Shown in pieces: positions 17,019 to 25,719 of a stretch of DNA of 64,000 bases. Source of the DNA: Gemmatimonadota bacterium. GTDB lineage: Bacteria; Gemmatimonadota; Gemmatimonadetes; Gemmatimonadales; GWC2-71-9. The stretch lies in NCBI GenBank assembly GCA_029262195.1, contig JAJCZX010000036.1:1-64000 (forward strand), written 5' to 3'. Positions within the stretch are counted from its first letter, which is position 1; each line of letters starts with the position of its first letter. The notes under the pieces are model-generated. The model searched no databases, had not been told where the DNA came from, and was given only the letters and a program-made list of their open reading frames with translations. The translations under genes were made by a program, and so were the position numbers.

Positions 17019-18395
17019 TCAAAAGGTGTCGGCCGGTCGGGCAGCGAGATCCGTTCGCCCCTCTGGCACGATGCTAAGAATTACGCGTCGGTCGTTGCGC
17101 AGATACTCCCCCACCGCAGCAGTAATGTCGTTGCTGTCCAGGGAGTTGTATCTGGATATATCCTCATTGAAGTAGTCGGGATTACCCGTCAATGTGTAAT
17201 ACCGGTTCAACTGGTTCGCTTTGCCCCCGAAGCCACCAATTCTTTCAAGATCATCGAGCAGGGACGCGTGTCGCTGGTTCAACGACCGCATCATTTCTGC
17301 ATCGCTGGGCGGGTCAATTTCCAGTCTGCTCAATTCCTCCTGTACCACCGCTTCTAATTCAGACAATGAGTGGCCTGAACGGGCAGTGGCAATTATGCAA
17401 AAGAAGGAATCGAGGCTTCGAGAGGATTGAAATGCTGAAACATCCTGCGCTATCTGGCGATCGTAAACCAGGCTACGGTACAGACGCGAGTTCTTTCCTG
17501 ATGTAAGGATGTCCGATAGAACGTCCAGCTCAGCGTCGCCGGGCGTCAGAACGGGAGGGGTCAACCAGCACATGTACATCCTGGGCAGCTGTACACGATC
17601 TTCGAGTACAACTCTCTTTTCCGACGCGAGGAATGCCGCCGGGCTCCCAAGCGGTGGCACGGGCGGACCGGCCGGTACATCGCTGAACCAATGCTCGACT
17701 TTGGCCCGAACCTCGACCGGATCGATGTCTCCCGCTATTGCCAACGAAGCATTGTTGGGACCGTAGTAACGGGAAAAGAAGTTGGTTACGTCTTCAAAAG
17801 AAGCCGCCGAAAGGTCTTCCATCGAGCCAATAGTCGGCCAGTTGTATGGGTGTTCGGGCGGGAAGAGGTTCTCATACAGTGTCTGGAAGGCCATCCCGTA
17901 AGGGCGGTTTTCATACGACTGTCGACGCTCGTTCTTGACAACGTCCCGCTGCCCGTCAACAGAACCCGGAGTAACCACGTCGAGTAGATAGCCCATCCTG
18001 TCCGACTCAAGGAACAACGCTAGATCGATCGCGTTGGAGGGAATATCCTCGTAGTAGTTAGTCCGGTCGGAATTGGTGGACCCGTTGTTGTTGCCTCCCG
18101 AGGCTTCAAGCCATTCGTCAAATTTGCCCTCCGGAACGTGCCCGGATCCCTCGAACATGATGTGCTCGAAAAGATGGGCAAAACCGGTCCGGCCCACTTC
18201 CTCCCTGCCGGAACCAACATTGTACCAGACATTGACGCTCACCATCGGTGTAGAGTGATCTTCGTGGAGGATCACATTCAGACCGTTGGGAAGCCGAAAG
18301 CTCGTGTAGGGGACGTTCAATTCTTGAGCCTCGACCCCGGTACCTACCATTCCAGAAACGAGGGCGAAAACCAGCATCTTTTTCATCGCGACCAT
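17019..18395 (-). CDS. Secreted M16 family zinc metallopeptidase (catalytic subunit)
   Basis: A 458-residue protein with a signal peptide (residues 1-23, VEA-Q). The zinc motif His74-x2-Glu77-His78 is intact (GFAHLFEHIMFEGS), with a distal Glu in VKNERRQSYENRP. It probably degrades peptides in the periplasm together with the zinc-less M16 protein encoded directly downstream. The two genes are nearly contiguous and share a terminator at 15486-15524. The start at ATG 18395 has a weak ribosome site; ATG 18386 is also possible. Confidence 0.94.
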   Translation of the reverse strand: MVAMKKMLVFALVSGMVGTGVEAQELNVPYTSFRLPNGLNVILHEDHSTPMVSVNVWYNVGSGREEVGRTGFAHLFEHIMFEGSGHVPEGKFDEWLEASGGNNNGSTNSDRTNYYEDIPSNAIDLALFLESDRMGYLLDVVTPGSVDGQRDVVKNERRQSYENRPYGMAFQTLYENLFPPEHPYNWPTIGSMEDLSAASFEDVTNFFSRYYGPNNASLAIAGDIDPVEVRAKVEHWFSDVPAGPPVPPLGSPAAFLASEKRVVLEDRVQLPRMYMCWLTPPVLTPGDAELDVLSDILTSGKNSRLYRSLVYDRQIAQDVSAFQSSRSLDSFFCIIATARSGHSLSELEAVVQEELSRLEIDPPSDAEMMRSLNQRHASLLDDLERIGGFGGKANQLNRYYTLTGNPDYFNEDISRYNSLDSNDITAAVGEYLRNDRRVILSIVPEGRTDLAARPADTF

Positions 18396-18595
18396 CCAAA
18401 TTGGGGTTCTCTTGAGAACGAAAAAGGGTCAAAACGGCCTGGGATTGCAAGGCATACCACGTTGGGGAGAGAAAAAGGGGCATGTTAGGGCTTTGTCAGA
18501 GCCTGATTTTTCCAATTGCCTGAAATATGGACAGGACCTACCCTAAATTGTACGAATGTGTGCATACTATAAAGGGAAAAGAGACGAACCGAGTT

Positions 18596-20242
18596 GTGAG
18601 TAACAGAAAACGATTTTCGCGAGCACTTTCGCTTAGCCTGCTCAGCTTGACCGTACTGCTGGTCGGTGCTTTAGCCTATCAGGCCATTGACGCTGCCAGC
18701 TCCCACCGGTCGACGGCCGAGAACGTGTTACGCGACTACGCCACTTTCGCTGCTGAACAATATTCGCAACGAGTTGTGCAGGTTTGGTCTTACCGGATCG
18801 CCAATCCACTCCTCTACAGCCTGTACCTCGCCGAGGCGGACGATTTGGAGGCAGACCTCGTTGCACCAACCGCATTACCCGACTACCGCACCGAGCGCGC
18901 CGGACCGATACCTGACGAGGCTCTGGCAATCGCCAAATACAGTTTCCGCCTCGACCTCACCACTGGAGAGCTGTCGGTTGCAGGTGCGGAGCTTTCGCCT
19001 GAAACCAGAGAATGGTTGGCGGACACGCTCAACTATCGGATACACAACCTGGATAAGGTCGACTGGCAAACAGGAATGGTTTTCTCGGCGCGAAACGGAA
19101 TCCACGACTTCGGACTTTACCGGGTGCGCACGGGACCCGATGAAACCCCTCTTGTCGTTTACGGCATCGGTGGTCACCCCAAAGACCTGACCCCGGTATT
19201 TGAATTGGCCAGTTCATATGGTCAATTGCTGCCGGCCTCTCTGGTCGGCGACTTGGAAGAAGAGCGTTTTGTAGGGATACTTCTCGACGGTTTTCAGGGC
19301 GATACTCTTTACATCTCCGACCAGCTGGCGGCGGCCCCGACCGGACCCTATGCGCTGGCCGGTACCTACAGGATGGAAGAAGCCCTTGGATCCATGGTAA
19401 TCCACGGGGCTCTGGTCAACGATGCCGCGGAGATACTGGTTATCGGTGGACTCCCGGCGTCCAGAGTTCCGCTTTTGTTGGGGTTGCTTCTTTTGACGCT
19501 TAGTTTGGTGGGAGCCGCTTTGATCGTCCTCAACCGGGAGTATGAACTTGCCCGTCTGAGAGCGGATTTCGTTTCTGGCGTGTCTCACGAATTGCGAACC
19601 CCGCTGGCCCAGATTCGAATGTTCGCCGAGACGATGTTGCTGGGGAGGGTCAGGACCGAAAGTGAGGCCCACCGGTCGTTAAATATCATCGATCAAGAGG
19701 CACGCCGGCTTACCCATCTTGTCGAGAACCTGCTCTATTTTTCTCGTTCCGAAAAGGGCTTGACCGACATTGTTCCTGAACCAACGAACCTTGAGCCGTT
19801 TATCCGCGAAACAACGGAGGGTTTTTCACCCTTGGCTCAGCTCAAGTCAGTCACGATTGAGACGCTGGTGGAGGAGCCGGTAGTTGCACACATTGATCGT
19901 AGCGCTATGCAACAAATGCTATTAAACCTTCTCGACAACGCGACGAAGTACGGGCCCGAAGGACAGACGGTCACAATAGGCGTAAGAAAAGAAAACGCCA
20001 ACGCCCTGATCTGGGTTGACGACGAAGGGCCGGGAGTGTCGCTGGAAGACCGCGAACACATATGGGACCGGTTCTGGCGACGAGACGAAGATCGTAAGGC
20101 AGGAATCACAGGAACCGGGATCGGCCTTTCAGTGGTGCGGGAACTTGCATTGATGCACGGCGGGAGCACCTGGGTCGAAGCGGCGGAACACGGCGCAAAG
20201 TTTGTTATCTCCGTACCAGTCGGCGAGAGCCCGGCCGCATGA
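18596..20242 (+). CDS. Membrane-bound sensor histidine kinase
   Basis: About 548 residues. TM1 is at about residues 10-30, a periplasmic sensor region of about 260 residues follows, TM2 is near 285-310 (VPLLLGLLLLTLSLVGAA), then HisKA with phospho-acceptor His331 (SHELRTPL) and an HATPase domain with N-box (LLNLLDNATKY), G1 (VDDEGPGV) and G2 (GTGIGLSVV). The periplasmic domain has no recognised family. The start is uncertain: GTG 18596 gives a clean N-terminus, while the frame stays open to ATG 18527, which overlaps promoter-like sequence (TATAAA near 18568). The cognate regulator follows with a 4-base overlap. Confidence 0.92.
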   Translation: MSNRKRFSRALSLSLLSLTVLLVGALAYQAIDAASSHRSTAENVLRDYATFAAEQYSQRVVQVWSYRIANPLLYSLYLAEADDLEADLVAPTALPDYRTERAGPIPDEALAIAKYSFRLDLTTGELSVAGAELSPETREWLADTLNYRIHNLDKVDWQTGMVFSARNGIHDFGLYRVRTGPDETPLVVYGIGGHPKDLTPVFELASSYGQLLPASLVGDLEEERFVGILLDGFQGDTLYISDQLAAAPTGPYALAGTYRMEEALGSMVIHGALVNDAAEILVIGGLPASRVPLLLGLLLLTLSLVGAALIVLNREYELARLRADFVSGVSHELRTPLAQIRMFAETMLLGRVRTESEAHRSLNIIDQEARRLTHLVENLLYFSRSEKGLTDIVPEPTNLEPFIRETTEGFSPLAQLKSVTIETLVEEPVVAHIDRSAMQQMLLNLLDNATKYGPEGQTVTIGVRKENANALIWVDDEGPGVSLEDREHIWDRFWRRDEDRKAGITGTGIGLSVVRELALMHGGSTWVEAAEHGAKFVISVPVGESPAA

Positions 20243-20946
20243 CGAAGATTCTCGTTGTTGAAGACAACAAAGACCTGGCTTTTGGTCTCAGAAACAACCT
20301 TGAAATTGAGGGTTTCGAAGTAGAGGTAGCGGAAGACGGTGAAGCGGGGCTCAGAGCTGCCAACGTGACAAGCCCCGACCTCGTGATCCTCGACCTGATG
20401 ATACCCAAAATGGACGGGTTCAGAGTCTTGCATTCTCTGCGCAGCAACGGGTTTGAAAAACCCGTTCTGATTCTGACGGCACGAGGAGAAGAGTCCGACA
20501 AAGTCCGGGGACTCCGATTGGGTGCCGACGACTACGTAACCAAGCCTTTCGGAGTTCTTGAACTTCTGGCTCGGGTAGAGGCCCTTCTACGCCGCACTCA
20601 ACCCAACGACGAACCGGCGACCAAGCTACCGCCGATCCGGTTTGGCGAAGTAATAATCGATCGAGCATCTCGCGCGGTGACCCGCGATGGTGAAGCGGTG
20701 GCGCTCACTCCGAAAGAATACGAATTGCTTCTCGCTCTCTTGAAGCGGGAAGGTGCGGTGGCGAGCAGAATAGAATTAATGAAAGAGGTCTGGGGCTACC
20801 ACGCCGAGGTCCTGAGCCGCACGATAGACACCCACATTGCAGAATTGAGAAAAAAATTGGAGCCGGACCATACTCCACCGGAGTACATACTTACAATCCG
20901 GAAGGTGGGTTACCGACTTAAACTCGACGGACAGCTAACGTCTTAA
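20239..20946 (+). CDS. OmpR/PhoB-family response regulator
   Basis: A 235-residue regulator. The receiver domain (1-120) has acidic residues at 8-9, the phospho-acceptor Asp52 (VILDLMIPKMDG), Thr80 and Lys102 (VTKPFG). The winged-helix domain (about 130-230) has the usual C-terminal pattern (SRTIDTHIAELRKKLEP then ILTIRKVGYRL). Its ATG overlaps the kinase stop (ATGA), so the two are a translationally coupled pair. The target genes cannot be told from the sequence. Confidence 0.95.
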   Translation: MTKILVVEDNKDLAFGLRNNLEIEGFEVEVAEDGEAGLRAANVTSPDLVILDLMIPKMDGFRVLHSLRSNGFEKPVLILTARGEESDKVRGLRLGADDYVTKPFGVLELLARVEALLRRTQPNDEPATKLPPIRFGEVIIDRASRAVTRDGEAVALTPKEYELLLALLKREGAVASRIELMKEVWGYHAEVLSRTIDTHIAELRKKLEPDHTPPEYILTIRKVGYRLKLDGQLTS

Positions 20947-21818
20947 CGGTCCAGGTCCAGACGTGCTTTCAACGCCGCTACCATTCGATGTGCGGCGGAT
21001 TCGTCGAAGCGAAAGAACAACTCAGGTTCTACAAGTTCCAGTTCCGAGACAAGCGCACCACACTGGGACGAGAGTAAATCAACCCTGGCATAGAGGGTGT
21101 CTCCTACGGTATCCATGGCCTTTCTGGCGACATCCATTTCAGGCGAGGCGAGGGTCACCGCGTGGCACGATCCGCCGAACTCCTCTTGAACGCGATAGTC
21201 GCCGGCCGCTGGAATTTTTGACACTGCGTGGGAGTAGTCTCCACCGAAAAACATCGCAGAAATTTCACCACTGTTTATAACCGACGGCAAGAATTCTTGT
21301 ACCAGCGCCCCCGTTTCCTTTAGTAATGTTCCGATGTGTCGTTGACTCCTCACAATATTGTCAGATTCCGCGATTATCACGCCGCTTGAGGAAGCCCCAA
21401 TTTCCGGCTTCACAACGGCACGTTCCCAACCCCTGACTGTCAACACTTCTTCCAGATTGACGTCCGAACCTCGCTTGATGAATTCAGTAGGAACGATGGG
21501 GACGCCTCGCTCCTGGAGATCGACAAGGTACCTCTTTGATGTGTTGCGTATAACCATGTCGACCGGGTTCAACAGCCTGGTATACTGCGAAACGGTCCGG
21601 AGCCATTTTAGAAACTCCGCGTGCCTCGGCACGTAATCGCAGGTCGATCGTATTACGCAGGCATCAAAATGTCCCCACCCGACCGCGGGGTCATCCCAGC
21701 AGACGATCCGTGTTTGGAATTCGCTTCCGGCGAAAGCAGCTAGCAGAGCGGCGTCATCGGCGTACAACCCCGCCTCGTCCCGGGATGTTACCAGCCCGAC
21801 AGTCGGCCTTCGATTCAA
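20943..21818 (-). CDS. ATP-grasp domain protein, DcsG/glutathione-synthetase-like
   Basis: About 291 residues. An N-terminal pre-ATP-grasp fold (VGLVTSRDEAGLYADDAALL, DACVIRSTCDYV) is followed by an ATP-grasp core with WERAVVKPEIGASSSGV (ATP loop) and a metal-binding ELELVEPELFF near the end. The layout resembles DcsG-type O-ureido-D-serine cyclo-ligases and related amide or peptide ligases. The true substrates are unknown, and no D-cycloserine pathway genes are nearby. No in-frame ATG is available; TTG 21818, one base after the upstream stop, is preferred over TTG 21857. Confidence 0.75.
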   Translation of the reverse strand: MNRRPTVGLVTSRDEAGLYADDAALLAAFAGSEFQTRIVCWDDPAVGWGHFDACVIRSTCDYVPRHAEFLKWLRTVSQYTRLLNPVDMVIRNTSKRYLVDLQERGVPIVPTEFIKRGSDVNLEEVLTVRGWERAVVKPEIGASSSGVIIAESDNIVRSQRHIGTLLKETGALVQEFLPSVINSGEISAMFFGGDYSHAVSKIPAAGDYRVQEEFGGSCHAVTLASPEMDVARKAMDTVGDTLYARVDLLSSQCGALVSELELVEPELFFRFDESAAHRMVAALKARLDLDR

Positions 21819-21819
21819 C

Positions 21820-23088
21820 CTAAGACCCGAACTTGGAAACCAGGTAGGCGATAGCAAGGGCAGACAGTAGTAGCAGCCCGATCCATGCGAGTATTCGCAT
21901 CGCCGGACCCGGTCGGTGCTCCTGCGGAACCTGGCTCGAACTGACGGCTCGAAGACTCAAGGCTCCAAGCACAGGGGCCGTCAGAAACGATACGATCGTG
22001 GCGAAATCGATCATCGCAGTCAAATTGCCAAGAAAAGTTTGGACTATGAGCACCGTCGTAGCCGCCAACACAGCTATGGAAACCCAGTACACCTTGCCGG
22101 GGTCATGATCAACGATTTCAGGCCCTCCGGACAGTGCTTTGACGGATCGATCGATGGCCCGAGGAAACCCGTCGATAACTGTAAGCGAAGTTGATACCAT
22201 GGTGGTGATCAAAGCAGTGAGCACAACTGGCCGCGCCCAATCGCCCAGCGACCGGGCGTAAAGCTCCAAAAGCTGTAGTGAAAACACAGTGCCGCGAGCG
22301 TCGAAGCTTTCACCCGAGCCGTGCATCACCACTGCACCCAGAGTAAGAAACGCGAAGGCCAGGACGCCCGTACCTATATAACCGATATTGAAATCGAGCC
22401 TGGCATTCTTGACGGTTGATCGCCGACCGCTGGCACGGTCTTTCGCCAGGGTCCAGAGAGAGCTCCAAACCGCCAGATCCAACGCCGTGGGCATCCAGCC
22501 GACAAGCGCAAGCAAAAATCCCAGCTCGACGACATTCATATCGGGAAGCGGCAGGAGTTGGAGCGTAGAAAAATCTGCTGTCGGCAGTGTTACAGCGGCG
22601 GCGAGCAAAGTTGAGACCGCCAGCAACACCAAGACAACCTTGATTGAGACATCAAGTACTTTGAAACGCCCTACCCACAACAACAAAATTGCCCCCCCGC
22701 AAATCAAACCCGAAGTAGAGGTTAAGTGACCATCCACACCGAGTGTACTGTTGATGATGAAAGCCGTAAACATCACGACGGCCACCTGAATTATCACGGA
22801 AGTCGCGAGCGTAACCAGTAAATAAAGCCATAGAGCCCAGGCACCAATGCGGCGGTAACCTTCAACGAGGCTGGAACCTGTAGCGGCCGCATACCTGGCT
22901 CCAAATTCAAAAAAAGGATACTTGACGATCAGGGCGGCCAAAATGATTCCGGCGAGACCGAATCCCGCCGTTGCACCAGCCCTCGTTGATTGTACGAGAT
23001 GGGAAACGCCAATCGACGCTCCAGCCCAGAGGAGTCCCGGCCCAAAGCTACTCCAGAATTTGGAACGCTGTTGGGAAGAATCGCTCAA
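21820..23088 (-). CDS. Divergent Nramp-fold membrane transporter
   Basis: A 422-residue protein with about 11 membrane helices, resembling the Nramp (SLC11) family at the start (FGPGLLWAGASIGVSHLVQS). True Nramp metal transporters have Asp-Pro-Gly-Asn in TM1 and Met-Pro-His in TM6; here the equivalents read GASIGVSHL and GWMPTAL, so the metal site is not conserved. It may carry another substrate or a different ion, as seen in Nramp-related subfamilies. The TTG start overlaps the stop of the M23 gene (TTGA). Confidence 0.75.
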   Translation of the reverse strand: MSDSSQQRSKFWSSFGPGLLWAGASIGVSHLVQSTRAGATAGFGLAGIILAALIVKYPFFEFGARYAAATGSSLVEGYRRIGAWALWLYLLVTLATSVIIQVAVVMFTAFIINSTLGVDGHLTSTSGLICGGAILLLWVGRFKVLDVSIKVVLVLLAVSTLLAAAVTLPTADFSTLQLLPLPDMNVVELGFLLALVGWMPTALDLAVWSSLWTLAKDRASGRRSTVKNARLDFNIGYIGTGVLAFAFLTLGAVVMHGSGESFDARGTVFSLQLLELYARSLGDWARPVVLTALITTMVSTSLTVIDGFPRAIDRSVKALSGGPEIVDHDPGKVYWVSIAVLAATTVLIVQTFLGNLTAMIDFATIVSFLTAPVLGALSLRAVSSSQVPQEHRPGPAMRILAWIGLLLLSALAIAYLVSKFGS

Positions 23089-23963
23089 GGAGCCGAGGTC
23101 GCCTGCTCTGCTGCAGGTAATTCCAAGAGCGTCATCGCGTTGACGGAAATCGATCCGTAGCGGGCAGCCCAGTGCAAATGCGGACCGGTGACGCGTCCGG
23201 TTTGCCCCACGAAACCGATCACCTGTCCCTTAAACACGGAGTCACCTTCAACCACCGTCGTCCCGCTCAAATGCAAATAGGCAGTTATTAACCCCGCGCC
23301 GTGGTTCACGTACACAATATTGCCGCTATAGAAATAGTCCCCCACAAGCGCGACAACGCCGTCATTTGCAGCCCGCACCTCGTCGCCCGTCACACCATCA
23401 AGGTCCACGCCCATATGCCGACTTCTAACTTCGCCGTTAAACACCCGCGCTCGGCCGTAACTACTTGTTGTGCGCGTGTTGATGGGCTTCTGGAACGGTT
23501 TTGACCACATGCGGGGCGTTTCGTGGCTGATAGATGTTAACGCCGCCGAAGCCGCCCGCTCTCTCCGAATTCTTTCTCTCTGCTGTCCGGTGAGCGGCGT
23601 CGAGAACGCTGAACTCACCCTCAAGGTGTCCGCGCCGTAATCGGCAGGCGCAACGACGATCGTACCATTCAGAGTCATCGTTTCGCCATCGGCGAAATGC
23701 AAGACAACCGGAAACTCGAGCAGCCCCTCATTGTTGATCGGGAGTCCGGCGGTGGAAACGAACTCGCTGCCGCTAGCAACAAAATGGAGTTCCTCGCCTG
23801 CCAGCCGACCTCTCACTTCAACGGCGCGACGATCATCGTCGGCTAGAGGCCGGACGACCACCGTAATTGCTGCCCCCTGCCTCGGGTTTTCCGGATAGGT
23901 TAGCACCTCAAATCCCTGCGGCGCGGCAATTTGTAAAAAAAGAAACATCCAGGGTAAAGACAT
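23085..23963 (-). CDS. Secreted M23 (LytM) family peptidase
   Basis: A 292-residue protein from ATG 23963 (the frame is open to TTG 23981) with an N-terminal hydrophobic export signal. A beta-rich N-terminal domain is followed by a LytM domain at about 175-285. Zinc motifs are HMGVDLDG (H-x3-D) and GPHLHW (HxH), plus the helper AYLHLSG. Such enzymes cut peptidoglycan cross-bridges in the periplasm. All key residues are present, so it should be active rather than an EnvC/NlpD-type activator. Confidence 0.92.
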   Translation of the reverse strand: MSLPWMFLFLQIAAPQGFEVLTYPENPRQGAAITVVVRPLADDDRRAVEVRGRLAGEELHFVASGSEFVSTAGLPINNEGLLEFPVVLHFADGETMTLNGTIVVAPADYGADTLRVSSAFSTPLTGQQRERIRRERAASAALTSISHETPRMWSKPFQKPINTRTTSSYGRARVFNGEVRSRHMGVDLDGVTGDEVRAANDGVVALVGDYFYSGNIVYVNHGAGLITAYLHLSGTTVVEGDSVFKGQVIGFVGQTGRVTGPHLHWAARYGSISVNAMTLLELPAAEQATSAP

Positions 23964-24017
23964 CACTTCAAGTATTCCCAAGAAAAGGTTTCTACTGTAG
24001 AACCCTGGAGCAGTTTG

Positions 24018-24581
24018 CTACGTTCCAGGTTCGACGGGCCCCTCGGGGTCGCCAAGGGCAATGCGGGCGGTCTCGTCCAGCTCGAGAATGCGTTCGGCGA
24101 TCCGTTCGGTAAGATGCCAGGCTATACCTTCAACCGTTTTTCCAAACCGGTTGACCATCTCGTTGAACTGTTTGCCGCGGTCTCCGAAGTCTTTGTAGAG
24201 CGCAGCGTCCAGCCACGCTTCAAGGATTTCCCCATGTAAAACCCTGGTCTCATCAAGAATTGACCCCGACTCAAGTTCTTGCCGAATGAGTGCGTAGCGC
24301 GCCTTAAATCCCGCAACCCGATTCTTCACCTCTTCGGAATCACACCCCTCAAGAATCGCACACATTTTGTCGAGGTTGATCGGATCGGTCGGCATATAAG
24401 AACGACGTACCGGAATTGATATGTCTCGCATGCGCGAAAGTGCTGCATCGGACTCTACATATCCACGTACCATCCGGAAGCCGTCCGCGCTATCCTCTAC
24501 TTCAATGAGATCATGGAGGTCCGCGATTACATTGCGGAACATTCGGATTTTTGAGGCGCCTTCGGCGTTCAACACTGTCAT
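24018..24581 (-). CDS. Conserved-looking cytoplasmic protein of unknown function
   Basis: A 187-residue mostly helical protein (ATG 24581) with no signal peptide or membrane segment. It is rich in Arg, Glu and Asp; a two-helix pattern is suggested around residues 80-165 (EEVKNRVAGFKARYALIRQE, FNEMVNRFGKTVEGIAWHL). I do not recognise a family. It lies between the selenocysteine thioredoxin-like gene and the M23 peptidase on the same strand. Confidence 0.6.
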   Translation of the reverse strand: MTVLNAEGASKIRMFRNVIADLHDLIEVEDSADGFRMVRGYVESDAALSRMRDISIPVRRSYMPTDPINLDKMCAILEGCDSEEVKNRVAGFKARYALIRQELESGSILDETRVLHGEILEAWLDAALYKDFGDRGKQFNEMVNRFGKTVEGIAWHLTERIAERILELDETARIALGDPEGPVEPGT

Positions 24582-24628
24582 GCCGTCAAAGATACTCCCG
24601 ACAAGCGGCGGGGACAGGGGGAGAACCC

Positions 24629-25204
24629 TTATGCCGAACCGAACACGTCAGCCTTCGCCCACCAGGCGCTTGTGGGGAAGCGTTCCCGCAACGGTTCCCA
24701 GGCCACGCGGAGCTGTTCCTTGTCACCTCCTGCCAATCGGAGCGTGGCGATTCCGGCCCAGTAGATTGCCTCTGGTGCGCTGCTATTTGAAATGCTCCTC
24801 GCTTCCTGGAAATGACTGAGAGACCGCTGGTATCTGCCATGAAGCAGGTCGTTTTTTCCCAGAGCCATGGATGCTTCGGCGATAAATTCGTTGGGCGGGA
24901 GGAAGCCTACCTGGCGCCGTAGTTCTACGCCGCGATGGTCAAGGAATACGAACCCCGGTTCCCACAGCAGCCTGAAATCCCGTAGCAGGGTTCGATCGGG
25001 GTGGTCGCTATCGTGGACATTCAGTTTGTAGCACACAAAATTGGCATTCAGAAACTCCTGCACTTCAGTTGATTGGTACGTCACGGCACCCATTTTTTGG
25101 CACCCCAGTCAGCCGGGCTCCCAGAAATCAATGAAGACTGGTAGGCGTCTCTCTTTTGCCGCCTTCAAAGCATCTTCAAAAAGAGTGCTCCAGGCGACAC
25201 TCAT
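24629..25204 (-). CDS. Thioredoxin-like selenoprotein (in-frame UGA in a UxxC motif)
   Basis: A 191-residue protein if UGA at 25111-25109 is read as selenocysteine (residue 32). The frame is thioredoxin-like on both sides of it: VFIDFWEPG before, then U-Leu-Gly-Cys35 and QKMGAVTY after, replacing the usual WCxxC. Later come a YKLNV strand and a cis-Pro-type loop (WEPGFVFLD). The C-terminal 80 residues look TPR-like. ATG 25204 overlaps the upstream GNAT stop (ATGA). A hairpin suited to a bSECIS lies 18 bases after the UGA. Reading the UGA as a stop would leave 31 residues and cut the active site in two. The same signature in the ArsC-like gene at 31446 supports the call. Confidence 0.82.
25075..25090 (-). 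promoter_or_regulatory. Candidate bSECIS hairpin of the thioredoxin-like selenoprotein
   Basis: On the minus strand GGUGC pairs with GUACC (one G-U) around the loop CGUGAC. The loop begins 24 nt after the UGA, within the 16-37 nt window known for bacterial SECIS elements, and has GU near its 5' side as SelB recognition requires. It is weaker than the hairpin in the ArsC-like gene, and an alternative fold (GGUGCC with GGUGCC through G-U pairs) competes. Confidence 0.5.
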
Positions 25205-25719
25205 GGCACCAGCCTTTTTTCCAAAAGAGAAACTAGTTTGGCACCCCCATCGGTCGTCTGCTGCCCGACCTCCCTGAAGCCCAATCGCTCGTGGAATCGA
25301 AGCGACCCCTCGTTACGGGGCGCAAGGTTCACCTCGCACAAAACCACCGGGACATCTCGAAGGGCAGCGAATTGAAAAACCGCATCATATAACGTTGCCC
25401 CAACGCCATTGCCACGGTAAAGCTCCTTTACTACAACCCGGTCAACGTAGACGAAATACTCATAGCGATCCGAAAACCAACGGTAGTTTTCGCTCTGATA
25501 CTCTAAACCCGGCGGAAGACCAAGCATGAACCCGACCACTTTCCCGTCGACGACCGCCACTTTCGGGAAGCAGGCAGCGGACACCAGCCAGATCAGGTGA
25601 TCTTCGTTCGCTGCGGAGACCGCCGGCATGGCATTTAGATTCATCGACAAGATCGCGCCATAGTCATCCGCCCCGGTGTCGCGAACGGAGACTTTGATAC
25701 CCTCGTGTTCCCTATTCAC
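25201..25719 (-). CDS. GNAT family N-acetyltransferase
   Basis: A 172-residue acetyltransferase. The acetyl-CoA motif A is VDRVVVKELYRGNGVGATLYDAVF (R/Q-x2-G-x-G/A form: RGNGVG), and motif B contains CEVNLAPRNEGSLRFHERLGF. The start is GTG 25719 (or TTG 25722), overlapping the HAD gene stop. The substrate is unknown. Its stop overlaps the start of the selenoprotein gene, so the two are translationally coupled in the order HAD-GNAT-selenoprotein. Confidence 0.88.
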   Translation of the reverse strand: MNREHEGIKVSVRDTGADDYGAILSMNLNAMPAVSAANEDHLIWLVSAACFPKVAVVDGKVVGFMLGLPPGLEYQSENYRWFSDRYEYFVYVDRVVVKELYRGNGVGATLYDAVFQFAALRDVPVVLCEVNLAPRNEGSLRFHERLGFREVGQQTTDGGAKLVSLLEKRLVP

